Of a stretch of 64,000 nucleotides of DNA, positions 1-42,300 are shown one piece after another; position 1 is the stretch's first letter, and every line of letters begins with the position of its first letter. The DNA is from Stercorarius parasiticus (lineage: Eukaryota; Chordata; Aves; Charadriiformes; Stercorariidae), in NCBI GenBank assembly GCA_013396915.1, contig VWZL01004590.1, forward strand, positions 351,276 to 415,275, read 5' to 3'. The notes below the pieces were generated by a model, which was not told where the DNA came from, searched no databases, and saw only the letters and a list, made by a program, of their open reading frames with translations. Position numbers and translations under genes: made by a program.

Positions 1-29677
<29,677 letters not shown>

Positions 29678-29696
29678 CTTGCTTTATAGAGCTGAT

Positions 29697-32600
29697 CTGA
29701 AAAACATACAGAAAATTAACTGAGAGCTGATAATTATCAGTCTATTATTTCATTAGGGTTTCATTTTGGTGCACTGCAGTTAATTTGATACTCACGCCTT
29801 TGTAAGCAGAAAGGAAGAACAAAATCAGAATGTCATTTGAGGAAAAAAAGCCATTGCTCACAATATCAATTAAATATCAATACAGCTCTTCTTTCATCAT
29901 TAGAGCTACATAGTACCTCATTTCTCCAGGCTTTTGCTGATCATTGTTCAGCTTTTGTCTTTGGTGATATGAAAGGCACTACAAATCCAAACAATCAAAA
30001 TGCCCAAGAGATACTAAATTTTCAAAGCACAGCATACACAAAAGCACTCGAGCACCCATTTCAGCAGCGAAGGCTTCACTAAACTTTACAGTAATATTTC
30101 AGTAATGTTCATTTCAGGTACTTTGTTCTTCTTTATTTTCATCCTATAGTTATATAAATTCTGTTAAAACCCAAATATAAGCATTTTTATACTATAAAAA
30201 AAGCTCAACAGAGGATATCAGAGCAAAACATACAGAGTTTAGTTGCCATTGTAGTTAACCAGAGCTGAATGATTAGTAAAATTCACAGCTCAAGTCAGAC
30301 AGAGAATGCTGGGGCAAGAAATAAGATTTAGGGAGTTCCTCTGAAGTATTCTTCAATATTTCTGAGAACAATTTCCTTGAGAACATCTATGTTGCCAAAG
30401 GAACTGGCGCCAACACTACGCAATCCACTGGCCTTTCAGTTTGGGGGTGCATGTACTGTACTATATATATACACAGGCTGTATGATACATACAGATTACC
30501 GCGGTGGGAGCGTTTCCATACTGGCTACACAGCAGTTGGCTTTGCAGCCTGGAAGGAAAGCGTATGTGGACGCAGAAGACCAGAAGGAGAGAAAAAGTGT
30601 GATTCCTTCCTGGTTTTTACCACTCCTCAGTGCACAGTCTGAGTACATCCCCGTTGTCTCACCCAGGGCAGCGCCTCAACAAGCCAGCGCAGAGTGGAGG
30701 GTCAGCCCCATGGAGGAACCCGTGGCTGCTAAAAAAGCTGAAAGGATTTGGTTACAACGATGAAAGCCACCCTCTGCTCAGAGCTATCCCTCCTCTCTCA
30801 ACGGAGACTTTGATAAGATCACCCAGTGGCCCTGACACTGAGGTGATTCAATAGGCATTGCTGTCTACCTGAAGCAGCAGACAACTGACCAGCAAAGCAA
30901 CAATATTTCAGTATTCTTGTCCCCCTGCAAGCTCACCCACAAGGAAAGCTCTTGCAAATTTACCTGCGGCTGGAGCTGGAGCCAAGCCATTTCTTCAGCA
31001 CAGCACCTTCACTTTGGTCTGCAAGATGAATCAGTCCCATCCACTTTTCTCCCCCTTCGCCCAGGTTATAACCAGAGTACATTTTAAGCTACATTTTGAG
31101 CAATTAAAGAGGAAAGCTCAAAATTTCAAAAGCAGTGCTTCACAACCCCTACTTCAGGGGAAAATTTGCCTCTCAGCACAGCTGTTAGGAGGCCAACCTT
31201 ACCTGTACCTCTTCCATTAGTCTATTTCCTAATAGGTGAGCCATGAAGGCCAGAGGAATTATCTAGCTACAACCTTCTATTAAGTCTGTCATTTCACAAA
31301 GATACAGTCTGGGATTATTTCTGAAAGCCTATGATCAAAGTTATCTAGTTTTTTTCCCAAGTTTATGGCTGAAGAAAAAAAAACAAACCACTTTTAAAAT
31401 AATATACTTGACATAAGCGTACCCTTTTCATACTATTAAACTATTTTACTGAAAAACAGTCCATGTTCCTCTTTTACAGCTGCAACTGTAAATTTGCTGC
31501 TCCACCATTTCTCAGCAAGAAACTGGCAGAGATGACTTCCATATGGTGTACAAGAAAAGCAGACATATATTTCAAAGGCTTATAAAGTCATCGATATGTC
31601 ACAGAATTTATTGCAAATGCTTTTAAAGTTCTCACTTCAAAACAAGTAAAAAATATCCATCATCAAGAGTTCTAAATAAGCCGTGAAGTCCATCACTTGC
31701 TCTCCCATCATAGGCACTGCAAGAAGCAAAAGCTATCACCCAGATATCTTTGTCCTACTGCTCCTAGGTGTTTGAAGAAAAGAACCACTATTTTGGTAAC
31801 TACACATACTTCATTGTACTATTTCAAAGCAGAACATGAAACACCAATGAAACACCATGCCTTGTTCATTCCTGGAAGTAAGGGGGTAAATGGTTAATTG
31901 CGTTAACAGCAACTACTGTGTTAGTTTCACCCATGCAATACCTACTGTAGACTGAAAAGAAAGCAACCACAGATCCCCAGAACTGATATCAGCACTAATT
32001 TAACCATAATTAACAATATTTGGACCAGAAGGCAAAAATACAGTTCAGATCAGCTTGAGACATCTTCACTTCCTACTTCTGTTGCACCTACCTAGGCTGA
32101 TAACACCATCTAGGTGTTATTTTTCAATCCTGGTTCCAACAACACTCATGAACAAAAAACACCGCGCTGTACATGATCAAAAAGCAACATGAGCTACATG
32201 TCACCAGCATTAGCTCCTCTCCTGTTCAAAGTTCAGTGTCACTTGTGTAAACTTTACACAGGAATTGGGTAAAAAGATACATCAACAGACAACTCCCAGG
32301 ACAAGATGAATGTACTACTGGACCAGACAGAACTACCCGATATATTTTCTAGTGAGAATAGTGAGCTTACCAGAATTCCTACCTTCATTGTAAGAAAGAA
32401 TACAAGTTTTACAAGAACAGTTACAGGGAACAGGAAGTTAAGTAAAGGAGAATTATTAAAACTTGTAACTATAGCTCTATCCCAGCGAGAGTTAAGTTAA
32501 CACAGCACGGACAAATGGTTTTATGCTTGGCTGGGAGGTATCTATACAAATGGAAGGAATCAGGGCCCATTTTAATACATCTGTCTTAAGATACTGCATT

Positions 32601-34497
32601 CTGAAACTACCAACTTTGCTGCTGCGTACAAGAAATTTTCCAATTCCATATGTAAATAGTATGTTCGTCTCCATGCTAACCACTGTACAAAAAACTTGAG
32701 CAAGTAGAGTCCCTGCCTTGACAAAAATATCTGATTAAAAACAAAACACAGCAGATAAGACATGCAAGAAGGACAACAACGAAAGTAAGATCATTTTTCT
32801 TTACAGGCCGGCTGAGAAATCATACAACCCATTGACATATAAGCATGGTAAACATTTTCAGCACAGCCTGAAACAAGCACGGCTGGTGATCCACAAACAC
32901 CTGCTCACTGGGCACAGAAAACATACTGAGAGTTTTCCTTTTCCTTCTGGAGCTGCCTTTTTTTTTTCTCTTCCAGTTTCTTGTCTTGACAACTTATATT
33001 TCTGCATGTCTCCTTTCTGAACTACAAAAATAAAGGGTTGAAAAGAGGACTGCAGTATGAGGCAGGTCTACCTGTCCAGTTTGAACACCAGTGAACGGAG
33101 GGTGGCACTCGTGACTAAGAGTGCCAAGCCTCCACAACCCATCCTGGACGCAGCAGAGTAGCACAACCCTGACACCACTAAACTCAACTGCAAAATTCTC
33201 ACCAACTTTTACAGGGACAAAGAGACTAGATGAGCAAATGTTGCAAGACCAAAGCCTTACAAATTAGTGGTTTCCAATGAGCGACTTCAAAGCCTGCAGA
33301 AATTTATAGAAACTCAGTTGCCAGAACCTTCTATTTTTCCTCAAATAATGTACACACACATACAGGGTCTGGAGCTCTTTTTTAATTTTCCTCCCAAAAA
33401 AACAGCAACAGCTGCTAGTTAATGGGAAACAGGAACATAATACTCCAAGCACACAAACTGTCCCCGACTTTTGCAAGCACTCCGCTACAGCTGTTTTTAA
33501 ATATTTAAAAGATCCCTATGAAGCATAAAAATATTTTAGTAATAATGCCTACGCACAGCGCCTTCTGGCCTGCTCTTTAAGGGTGCTGAGGGCTTTCCAG
33601 TCCTGTTGGTTTTGGCAAGACCAGTGGTTCTCGGTCAACCCTCCGAGGCATGGAATTTCATTGCATTTGTTTGTCATTTAGTATATTAGTAAACATTATT
33701 AATAAAGAGTTCAGAGTAAATGGAACATACAAAATAGCAATGAATATGACTTGTATTGAATAATTTTGCTTTCGAATACTAAAGCTTTAACCAAGGCAAC
33801 CCAAGCTACACGTCCCCCCCCACGGTGAGTACAGTACACCCAGCAGCAGAGCTACCCTTGTCTCACCGGTGCGCAGCAGCACAGCCACAAAAACAGGCTC
33901 CAAGTCTCCTGAGGGACCCTCTCTGATGAAACTCAACAGCAAAACGTCTCAACGTTACTACAGACTGTACAATTCTCCTTGATTGTACTGAAACCACCCC
34001 CTCATTTCAGGAACATCCCCGCTGCTCGGACGGGTTCCCTTCACCAGAGGGAAGGCAGGGATCCAGCAGCACAGGAGTTCCATGTGTTCCCGCATCTCCG
34101 ATACCACAGCACTGAAGTTTGTGCGCGCTCACGACACGCTATTTGAGAGACTTAAGTTTCATAAATATTACTGATTTTAAGTCAGTGACAGAGAAAGGCA
34201 TTTTTAATACACACTTTCTCTCAGTGTTTTTTTACTGATGAACATCCATGGGTTTTTCCTTACATGCAGCTGTAAAGCTGAGCTCCTGCAGTTACCTGGC
34301 ATTTACAGCTCCTTCGTATTAGAGCCGCGCTTGGTAGTTAAGGGCTCTCAAGTGTTTTCATTATAAACTCTGTTTATAAATGCTGTGTCAATAATTAACA
34401 TTATATTTCCAAAGTGCTCTCCTATCAGAATGGACTATAATGGCTTCTGCAGCATCAGTGACTCGCAACCCACATTCAAGGAGATTTCTTTTTTCTT
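29697..34497 (-). other. LEPR: LEPR 5' intron, no recognised genes
   Basis: About 4.8 kb of mostly AT-rich sequence between the first coding LEPR exon and the intronic CpG-rich block. Open frames here (for example 30377-30763) resemble no protein I know. I see no repeat family. Confidence 0.6.
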
Positions 34498-34559
34498 TTG
34501 CTTCAGACACTAAGCCTCAAGAGGAGGGAAGAAAAAAAAAAAAAAAGGTCTGATTTGGG

Positions 34560-35260
34560 TACACCATGCCAACCTCCAAAGTTGTCCTTTGGAGAGGGGA
34601 TCCGGGAGGGAACAGACCACGCTCACGCACCAGCTGCGTTCCGTTCTCAACGTGTTATTTCGGCAAAAACCAGCCGGTTTTTACCTCAAGCTGCCCCCCT
34701 TTCCCCACTGCCAGGCTGGAGGGAGCCGACCCCCACTGACACACCGCGGCTGGGACGAAGCGTGCCGGGAGGTAGGGAGGAAAGGAGGGAAGCGGGCCGG
34801 AGCCCCGAACTCCGCGGCTGTCACTTNNNNNNNNNNNNNNNNNNNNNNNNNNNNNNNNNNNNNNNNNNNNNNNNNNNNNNNNNNNNNNNNNNNNNNNNNN
34901 NNNNNNNNTCCCCTCCCGGGATCTTCCCTGACAGCCGAAGTTACGCCGCGGCGGACATGTCTCGCTGCTCCGCCGGCCGCCTGCGCCCGCTGGAACGGCC
35001 CGGCCGGGAAGCGCGAGGGTCCCCGCCGCCCGATCCCCTCAGCAGCCCCGGCGGCCCCGCCTCGTCCTCCCGCTGGCCGGGGCGGCGCGGACCGCCCTGC
35101 CCGGCCCCCCTCAGGGCCGGCCGGCGGCGGGGAGGGGCCGCTTCGCCGCTTCCCCCTCACCGTTCCCCTCACCCACAAGATGGCGGGGGGGGGGTGTCCT
35201 TCAGAACGCTGGTCCCCCTCGGAGCGCGGCCCGAGCCTTCTCACAACGCAGGGTGGTGTT
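34560..35260. promoter_or_regulatory. CpG-rich block (candidate promoter) inside the LEPROT-LEPR interval
   Basis: Base composition changes abruptly from AT-rich intron to very GC-rich, CpG-dense sequence at about 34.6-35.25 kb, with an assembly gap in the middle. GC boxes (ggggcgg-like) are frequent. An aagatggcggg motif at 35177-35187 is a good YY1 site of the kind found near start sites. On the minus strand, plausible splice donors follow: CTTGTGG/gtgagg at about 35173 and CTTGAG/gtaaaa at 34684. It is about 5 kb upstream of the LEPR start-codon exon, so it could drive a LEPR-specific transcript. The direction is not proven. Confidence 0.65.
34827..34908. other. Assembly gap of 82 N
   Basis: Undetermined bases lie within the GC-rich block, most likely because of sequencing dropout at high GC. 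The true length is unknown. Any open frame across the gap is meaningless. Confidence 0.98.
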
Positions 35261-38200
35261 TCCCCCTGTGTATTTTAATTTAATTTCATACAAATAGCAC
35301 GCCACTGAAGACAATAAAGTTTAAGCCTTCAAAGAAGTCACAGCCAGTGAGGTGGGACACATGTTAAGTTCCTCGCTGCCCGCCAGCACGGCTGCCAGGG
35401 GGTTTAGCTGTCAGTGCTTTGCCCCGAGAAGTTGAGGCACACGGCATCACTTCTCTCTTCTGTAAAGCGTGCAAATAAAAGCACTTCCACATAAAAGTTT
35501 CCAGGCATCCCTGCACATGAAACCTTGTGCTTCCCTGCCCGGCCGTCCTGTCGCCGCTGCTTGGCACGGCAGGCCTTGAGGGAGCTTGTCCAGGGTAAGT
35601 TCAGGGAGAACCGAGAAAGAATATTCAAAGTTTTCCTCTTCTAATAGCCTAACACATTATGATTATACTAGAAAGAAATTTAATGACAGTTCTTACCTTT
35701 TTTTTTTTTAATGCAGAATGGGACTGTTTTACCTAAATAGAGAACCTTCAGGGAACAATCATCGCTGTCTGGATCCACCAAACATTTGTTAAGAATTTAA
35801 TTAACATTCAGTTTAAATGTTCCAGTTAGTGGTTTTAGCAGTGGAGGCTGTACAAAATAGCTAACTGTTAATGTAAAAAGTGACATAAACCAGAAGTACA
35901 GTGAATGCTTTCTGGCTATTAAGCCTATTCATTGTATTTCCCAAGGATCTCTGAATTTTCAGAAAACAATAAACATAAATGTTGTAAATTACTATTCATA
36001 ACACAGACTTGCCTACTTGTCAGTAGAAGGACAAAGATTAGTGTTTAAAAAAAAAATGATTCAGATACACTTCTTTTAAATGGCGCATTAAGCAGCACAA
36101 TGCAATTCGGTTGTGATGATTTGTTGAATTACATACTAGAAAATGAGTATCACAATTTGGTCCTGAAAGTCCCATTCTTTAAAGTTGTGAAAATGTTAAT
36201 ATTAATAGCTTGCCAGGGACATCCAAGGTGTATTAAAAATGTGAACATACAGCATAAACAATTTGTTATATGTATAACTATTTTAATCCAAAAGTGTGAA
36301 TAACAACTTGGTGTTCAGAAGTAATGTAAGGATACAATTTTGAGCAAGAAAAGCAGTTTCACAATCTCAAACGACACAGATACAAGAAATTTACAAAATA
36401 ACCCAAAGGCATATGATTGCCTTAAAAGGTCAGTAACTTGTTTATACAAGACAGAATGTAATGTTGGGTAAACTACTAAAAGTTTTGCCATCATCTTCGC
36501 TGCAGTGATGATTTCACCTGTAGTATTATGTATAATTTTAATTTTTATTTTGATTGGTTTTTAAATGGTAATTTGTCCTCAGATTGTTTAAGGACAAAAA
36601 TCAGAGCTTTATTTTAAAAGTAACTCATTATCCTGTGTCTTCTGTTTTTTCTAAAGATATTGAAAAGCGAGATAGCTTACTCCATCATCTTCATTTAGGC
36701 AGTGTTGGTTATATACACAAAATTGTATATAGAGTTCTAAGTAAAGGATACACGCATAGTTCTAAAGTAAGAGCTTTACGGTGGTCCATGCCAGGTGTCA
36801 TTAAAGATATGGCACGAAACCCAACCAAAGGAAGGCTTAGAAAAAAATACTAAAACAAACAGCTAAAGCAGAGATTAAGTCACAGATTAGAGATAAGCCC
36901 CTTAAAACAAACAGCAAAAATAGAGATTACAGATTTGCTATAACCCCACATTAGATGCAGAATCTCCTCGGTTTGCCGTAAAGATAACAATGTTGACTGT
37001 AGCATTAGGAGCAGGAGGGATAACGAGATGGCAAGGAAAGTAAACTTACTGTAGCCACAGTGGGGAGAACACCGAAGGAGTTTAATACACAAAAATAGTT
37101 AGGAAAAGTTAGCACATGAAATTGCAAGATTGGGGCACTAGTACTTTAACCCAATCTGTTTAGTAGTAGTACAATAAGAGTTAAAAAAAAATTACAAGGT
37201 GTAATAATACCCGATTTCTAAAACATACAATACTTTAGAACATATTGGGTGTGGGGACATTGAATAGTTGGTGAGTAAACCCCAAGGAGAAGGAATTAGG
37301 AACTATTTAAAGCAGTAAATTGGATGGTTATAAACCTGCCACAGAAACATTTAGGCCTGTTATTAAAATCTGAGTCTTGGCCACTAGAAGACTCATTTCT
37401 GGAACAATCTTCTAATGGGAATAACAGGACAAAAAAGAAACAGTTTAAGTGAGGGTTTAATGAGTTTTTTAAAAGAATTGTCATAGAGGTTTGTGCCTCT
37501 AATAAACTCAATAAAATAATCTAGACAGGTTTTTCTAGCCTCATGTTTCTTTGCTACCAATGAGACTTCCTTGAGTTATGACCAATTTCACCCACACTTC
37601 AGACCACTCAGTACCACGCCCCTTTCCACACACGCAGATTTAAATTTTTATTCTACCTGACAGTCAATTATCTCTCCCTCTCTCTGAATATACCTTTCCT
37701 CATGCTGCTGCTTGAAATGCAGCTGTGCTTTACTTGCCATTTCCTCACTTCTCCAGTTGTTTTCAAGGCTCACATGGTATCCCCTCGTGTGGGTTATTTT
37801 CTCTTAATGAGATCCATTCATTCAAATCTCTCTTAAAGACCTGCTTCTGCTATAATGTATGTCTCCATTACCTGCTGGCTCTTTTAATTTAAGACTAGTG
37901 GATAAAAACCACATTTTACTCCACAAGTAGTGGTGTAAATCACATTTTGACCCTCTTGCACTTCAGTGTTTGTCCTTGTGAACGAAGAGCTCTTTGAGGG
38001 AAGAGTTGACGCATAGGTAAAGCAATACCACATATTTAACAGGAACTTCCAGTTAAAAAACAAAACCCAGAAATTATGCCAAGGAACTTAAAGTGAGGAC
38101 TGAGCCCTGCTAGAAAAGGTGCACCTTTATTCTTGCTTGTGTTCATCCTTTTTCTTGGAAAAGGCAGGGAGGGTTCAGGACCAGAGACTGATAGGTCCCA

Positions 38201-38963
38201 GATATATGCAACTGCGTTTTTTTACAAATTTTAAAATAAGTGCAAAACCGGTATCTCTGTTTCATAAGGCGTGGAGAAAAATGTTTCTATTTACCTACTG
38301 CAAGCTCTTCTCAGTAAACAGACTTGAACGTGGTATTGTACTATCCGTTATATTGTGTGAATAGTTCGACCATGGCTGCATAAACAAACCTAATGATTGG
38401 CTTTTATTTATTTATTGACTTTCTGTAATTCATGATCCATTTCCTCAAAGTAGCATCAGGCAGTTTCGCTCCTTATTAAAATAACCACCACCTCTAATTG
38501 ATAAATTCTATTTTTAAAATATTTCTCTGTTCTAATACGACAGTTTGGGAAATGTGACTACATACAGTTTGTGTCTGAGGTTAGGAAGCCGTTGGATTTT
38601 TTTGTATCCCAGACATTCACAGCATAAGCAAAAGCTGTCACAAGCTGTCCAGTCTGCCATGTCTGTGCTAGGCGAGATCCAAAGAGAGACCACTAGAAAA
38701 TAATTTTCTATTTCGGTTAGAACATCTTGGGACAAACATTTCACCGAGTAAGTTTTCTTTCACTTCCCCCATGTAGCACTGGTGTTCAGGGAACCAGAAA
38801 AAAACATACACTAGTGCATATTTATTTTTTCTCTTTTTAAAGTTTTTTTTTCCTCCCTTAATATCTAAACTCAATCTTCCTGAAGTTTAATCCTCTTACT
38901 TTTTCATATACTTAAGAAAGACAGAAGATGGGTAACTCCTCCTTTCAGAAGTCCTTTGATGTA
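35261..38963. other. Intronic stretch with a degenerate retrovirus-like segment
   Basis: AT-rich sequence between the CpG-rich block and the LTR-like element. Apart from the weak retrovirus-like segment at 36584-37530 I see no gene, RNA or classified repeat. Confidence 0.5.
36584..37530 (+). pseudogene. Possible degenerate retroviral coding remnant
   Basis: An A-rich, C-poor stretch unlike its surroundings. The first part has an 89-codon open frame (36584-36853) ending in a basic cluster (GRLRKKY). A hydrophobic Ala/Gly-rich segment at about 36970-37023 recalls an envelope fusion peptide, and a GVGTLNSW-like string follows near 37250. Many stops interrupt every frame, so it cannot be functional. 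No family is recognised with certainty, and an anonymous A-rich intron is the alternative. Confidence 0.2.
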
Positions 38964-39382
38964 TGTTACGTTGTCTTAACTGTGTGAGCCGATGCTGGCA
39001 GGACGCAGGAACAACCACAAACCACGGATGGAAAGCAAAGAACAAATTTAATCTTGATACCTCACAGACCGGAGAATCTCCGAAGCAACACCCGGGCAGA
39101 GGCACACAAGCAGGGACCGCGGGCACCGTGGCGCAAGAGAGAGTTCTTGTTAGCAAGAGTCCTTGGCAGCGAGCCCTTGTTGGCAAGAGCGGGCGCAGAC
39201 TCCCTGTTCTTGCCGGTATTTAAAGGGTTCAAACAGGCATAGCTTTCCCGCTGTGCTTTGATCTTCTTCAGCAACAGGCCAGGATTCTCAAGCGGCTGGA
39301 TGAGGTGTCCCCGAGTCCATCACAGACTTACGCTATCTAAGTGCAAGTGTTTTTCTTGCAAGCACCCAAGACTGAATAACAA
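38964..39382 (-). mobile_element. LTR-like element (solo LTR candidate)
   Basis: A GC-richer block in AT-rich intron with LTR layout on the minus strand. A TTTAAATA TATA-like box at 39217-39224 is followed about 165 bases later by an ATTAAA poly(A) signal at 39047-39052 and a GT-rich tail (GTGGTTTGTGGTTGTTCC). The end TAACA lies at 38964, matching the TG...CA rule. Several 'cttgttagcaaga' or 'ccttgttggcaaga' direct repeats lie between the box and the signal. The upstream boundary and target-site duplication were not found. Confidence 0.5.
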
Positions 39383-42300
39383 TTAGTGTGATATATGTTT
39401 TTCCAGCACCCCAGGTGCGAGTCACTTGAGCGTATTTGCAATCCTCCTCGCTGATCTTCCGTTGCTTTCCCACACTTACACAGATCATCCTTTGTGTAAA
39501 CTAAAGTTCCATTTCTTTCAGTCTTTCTTTATAGATCATCTTTTCTGGAGCCCTGCTAGTGCTAACTGATCTCCTTTGGACTTACTCCTGTTGCTGTCTC
39601 TCTTTTCTAAGAGCAATGCCCAAAGTATTCCAACCAAAGTCTTGGTAGTGCTATTTAGGGGGAAGAAATCTCTCACTTTTTACATGAGACAACCCTTTGA
39701 CACATCCCATAAGGATGTTTGCTTTTTTTCCTCCCGACAGCGCGCCTGTGTTGACTCAGGCTTGCTTTGCGCATCTCCCTAACCCTCAGATCCTTCCTGC
39801 AGAACTTTTGTTTGTGCACTTGATTGTTTCTCAGTTAAGTGCCTTGAACTTGTCTTTATTGAATTACAGCCTATTTATCTCAGACCACTTCAGCAGTTTG
39901 TCACGTTGAATTCTAATCTTGTTCTCTAAAGTGTTTGCACCTGTTGCTAGGATTTTATCCAAAGAATTAATATAACGTGCACTTTTCAAGGATTTACTGG
40001 AAATACCAAATAGACTTCAACTGTACCCCTGCATAACCACCCCATGTATGGTCTTCCAATCTATGACTTCTTTACTGCTCTTTATTTTTGGGGGAGGGGG
40101 GGTGAGGGGAGAGGCTCCTTTCTGTCCAACTGAACTCTTTTCAGTCACTTAATGTAGGCTAGGCTTCCCTGGCTTGCTTAGGAGAAAGTCACGAGACGCA
40201 TCAAAAACATCACTAAAGATAATATGCTATGATGTTATTAGTTTTCTGTATCTGTAGGAATTCCCCTCACTACCAAGAACATTTTTTGGTCACCCCAAGG
40301 GACCCTTTTGTTTCCATCTGTCCTTTGCCTCTCGGATTTACCCCTACACGCTTGTGTTATTCTTTTACAAGTCCTCTTCAATCGCTTAACCTAGCTTTCA
40401 GCTCCAACTAAAGGTTTACATTACTAAGGAAAACGTTATTTGCTCCCCTACTAACTTCCCTAACTTTAATTCACACTGGAGTAGTGCTTTCCTGCCTTTC
40501 ATGCGTATTATTTCCAAGGAAATGCCAACTCTTCTGGACAACTCTTCTCTTTAGACTTACTTTCTATTCGATATTCACCCTGAGTTTATTGAAGTCTTCT
40601 TTCTCAAATTCTTTTGTCTCTGTTCCACATTTCACCTTAGATTTTCTCTCTTGAAGCATTATAAAGATAACAAAGGTCCAGAAACCTTTCAAAGAGTTAC
40701 ATATTGAAGAACAACAATAAGATGCCATAAAATAGCAATTCCCAAGTGTTTTTGCAAAGCACGTGAGAAGACTTCAGTGACCTACTGCACGCTTTGCAAT
40801 TGACTGAGAGCAAGAAACATGTAACTGCAGATGAAGTTTCACTGACAGAACAAAAGTACTTAATGTTATTTAGCCGTGAAGGTTTGTTTATTTATTTTAA
40901 AAATACAACATTAAAACAATTCCTTCCCTTCCACCAATCATGCTGGATACGGTCATACAGCCACTGTGCCGGCAGATGACGATAGTACCCTGACTTCTTA
41001 CAAATAAAAACATCTATGATGTCCTGCACAGCTTTACATCCATATAGATATCTATTGAGATGCTAACCTTGCTGCCAGGTAGTACTGCAACCCCGTCTCT
41101 TCTAGGCTTGCAGAAAGACCTACAAACTTCCTGCTCAAGAGCAAAAAAAAAAAAGAAAACAAGTTATTTTCTTCCTGTAGGGAGGAAAAACACTACAGCC
41201 ATCTGCCCCAACAGTGACAGGTTAGTGAGAACGTATCAAGTCTGAACAGAAGCACTTTTCCTGAAGTTTCCAGTTCGGAATAAAAATGCAAAAATCTGCA
41301 GCATACTAACCTTAGCTACTTGGTGCAATTGAGCGATTATGCATCTGAAAGAGCTAGAAAAAGTGTTAGAAATTCAGCTTCAGTTCTACCAGGTTAAATT
41401 TGTAATTCCTGAGCACAGCTGAGCTCCTTCTGGGTTTTTAGCATGGGTTTCAACATTTTTCTTGGGTTTTTTCCCTTCTAATCTATCCAATTTGATTCAT
41501 GCCAAAGTTTATATTTAAAGAGGTGAAAGAGACTAACTACGCAACTGCTACAGAAAAATCCAATACTGTTATTCTATATAAAAACTAATCACATGTATAT
41601 ATGTATCAGAATTTTTCTAAATCATTTAATGACCAGAAGTTTGTCTGTTTTCATTATGAAGTTAATGCAAAGACGGGCTCTGCCTCCACAAGGGGATGTT
41701 TTCAGTAATTCATTTTCGCTCCTGCAAGAATGTTTTGCACTTAATCTCTCTTTACCTCTTTACCAACATCCAAGCTTAATCAGCCAACCAAAAGCTTGCT
41801 ACTGTATTGAGACCACCAACAAAATTAAACTTTACTTTTCATGCACCCACAGAAACGCTGTCTGCAATCCGCATTGCAAATTAAAAATAGCAGAGGTGGG
41901 GATTAAATATGTTCTGTGCAAAACATACGGGTTTTCCCCTGAAAAAATCATGTTTCCCACAGCTGTATGCACATCACAGTCCTGTACGTTGACTGATACA
42001 ATAAATTGGCATTAAATACACTAACAAACTAACCTTTTAGTCACAGAATAAAAAAAAGAGTCATGTTATAATGAGAAGAAAGAACAATTGAATAGATATT
42101 AAAACTTATTGGGCATACCATTATCAAGTACAACCAGGTAATTATATGTATGTTCCTCCTTTGCTGGAAACCCCTAGCAGCTGCATGCTCAGATTTCCTC
42201 TCCAGACTTATGCAAGGGTAACTGTATTAATTTAATAAAGCTAATCCAAGAGACACATCTGTCTAATTTAGAGCAGGATAATTCCTATTATTCAGAAGGT

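Noticed and set aside
34498..35283. Long open frames on both strands across the CpG-rich block (up to 261 codons)
   Set aside because: They run through the N gap and are Pro/Arg/Gly-rich, as expected for chance frames in GC-rich DNA. Overlapping frames on both strands are equally open and none shows a known domain.
41593..42015. 140-codon open frame on the + strand
   Set aside because: No motif, no conserved-looking composition and no splice or promoter context; its length is compatible with chance in 64 kb.
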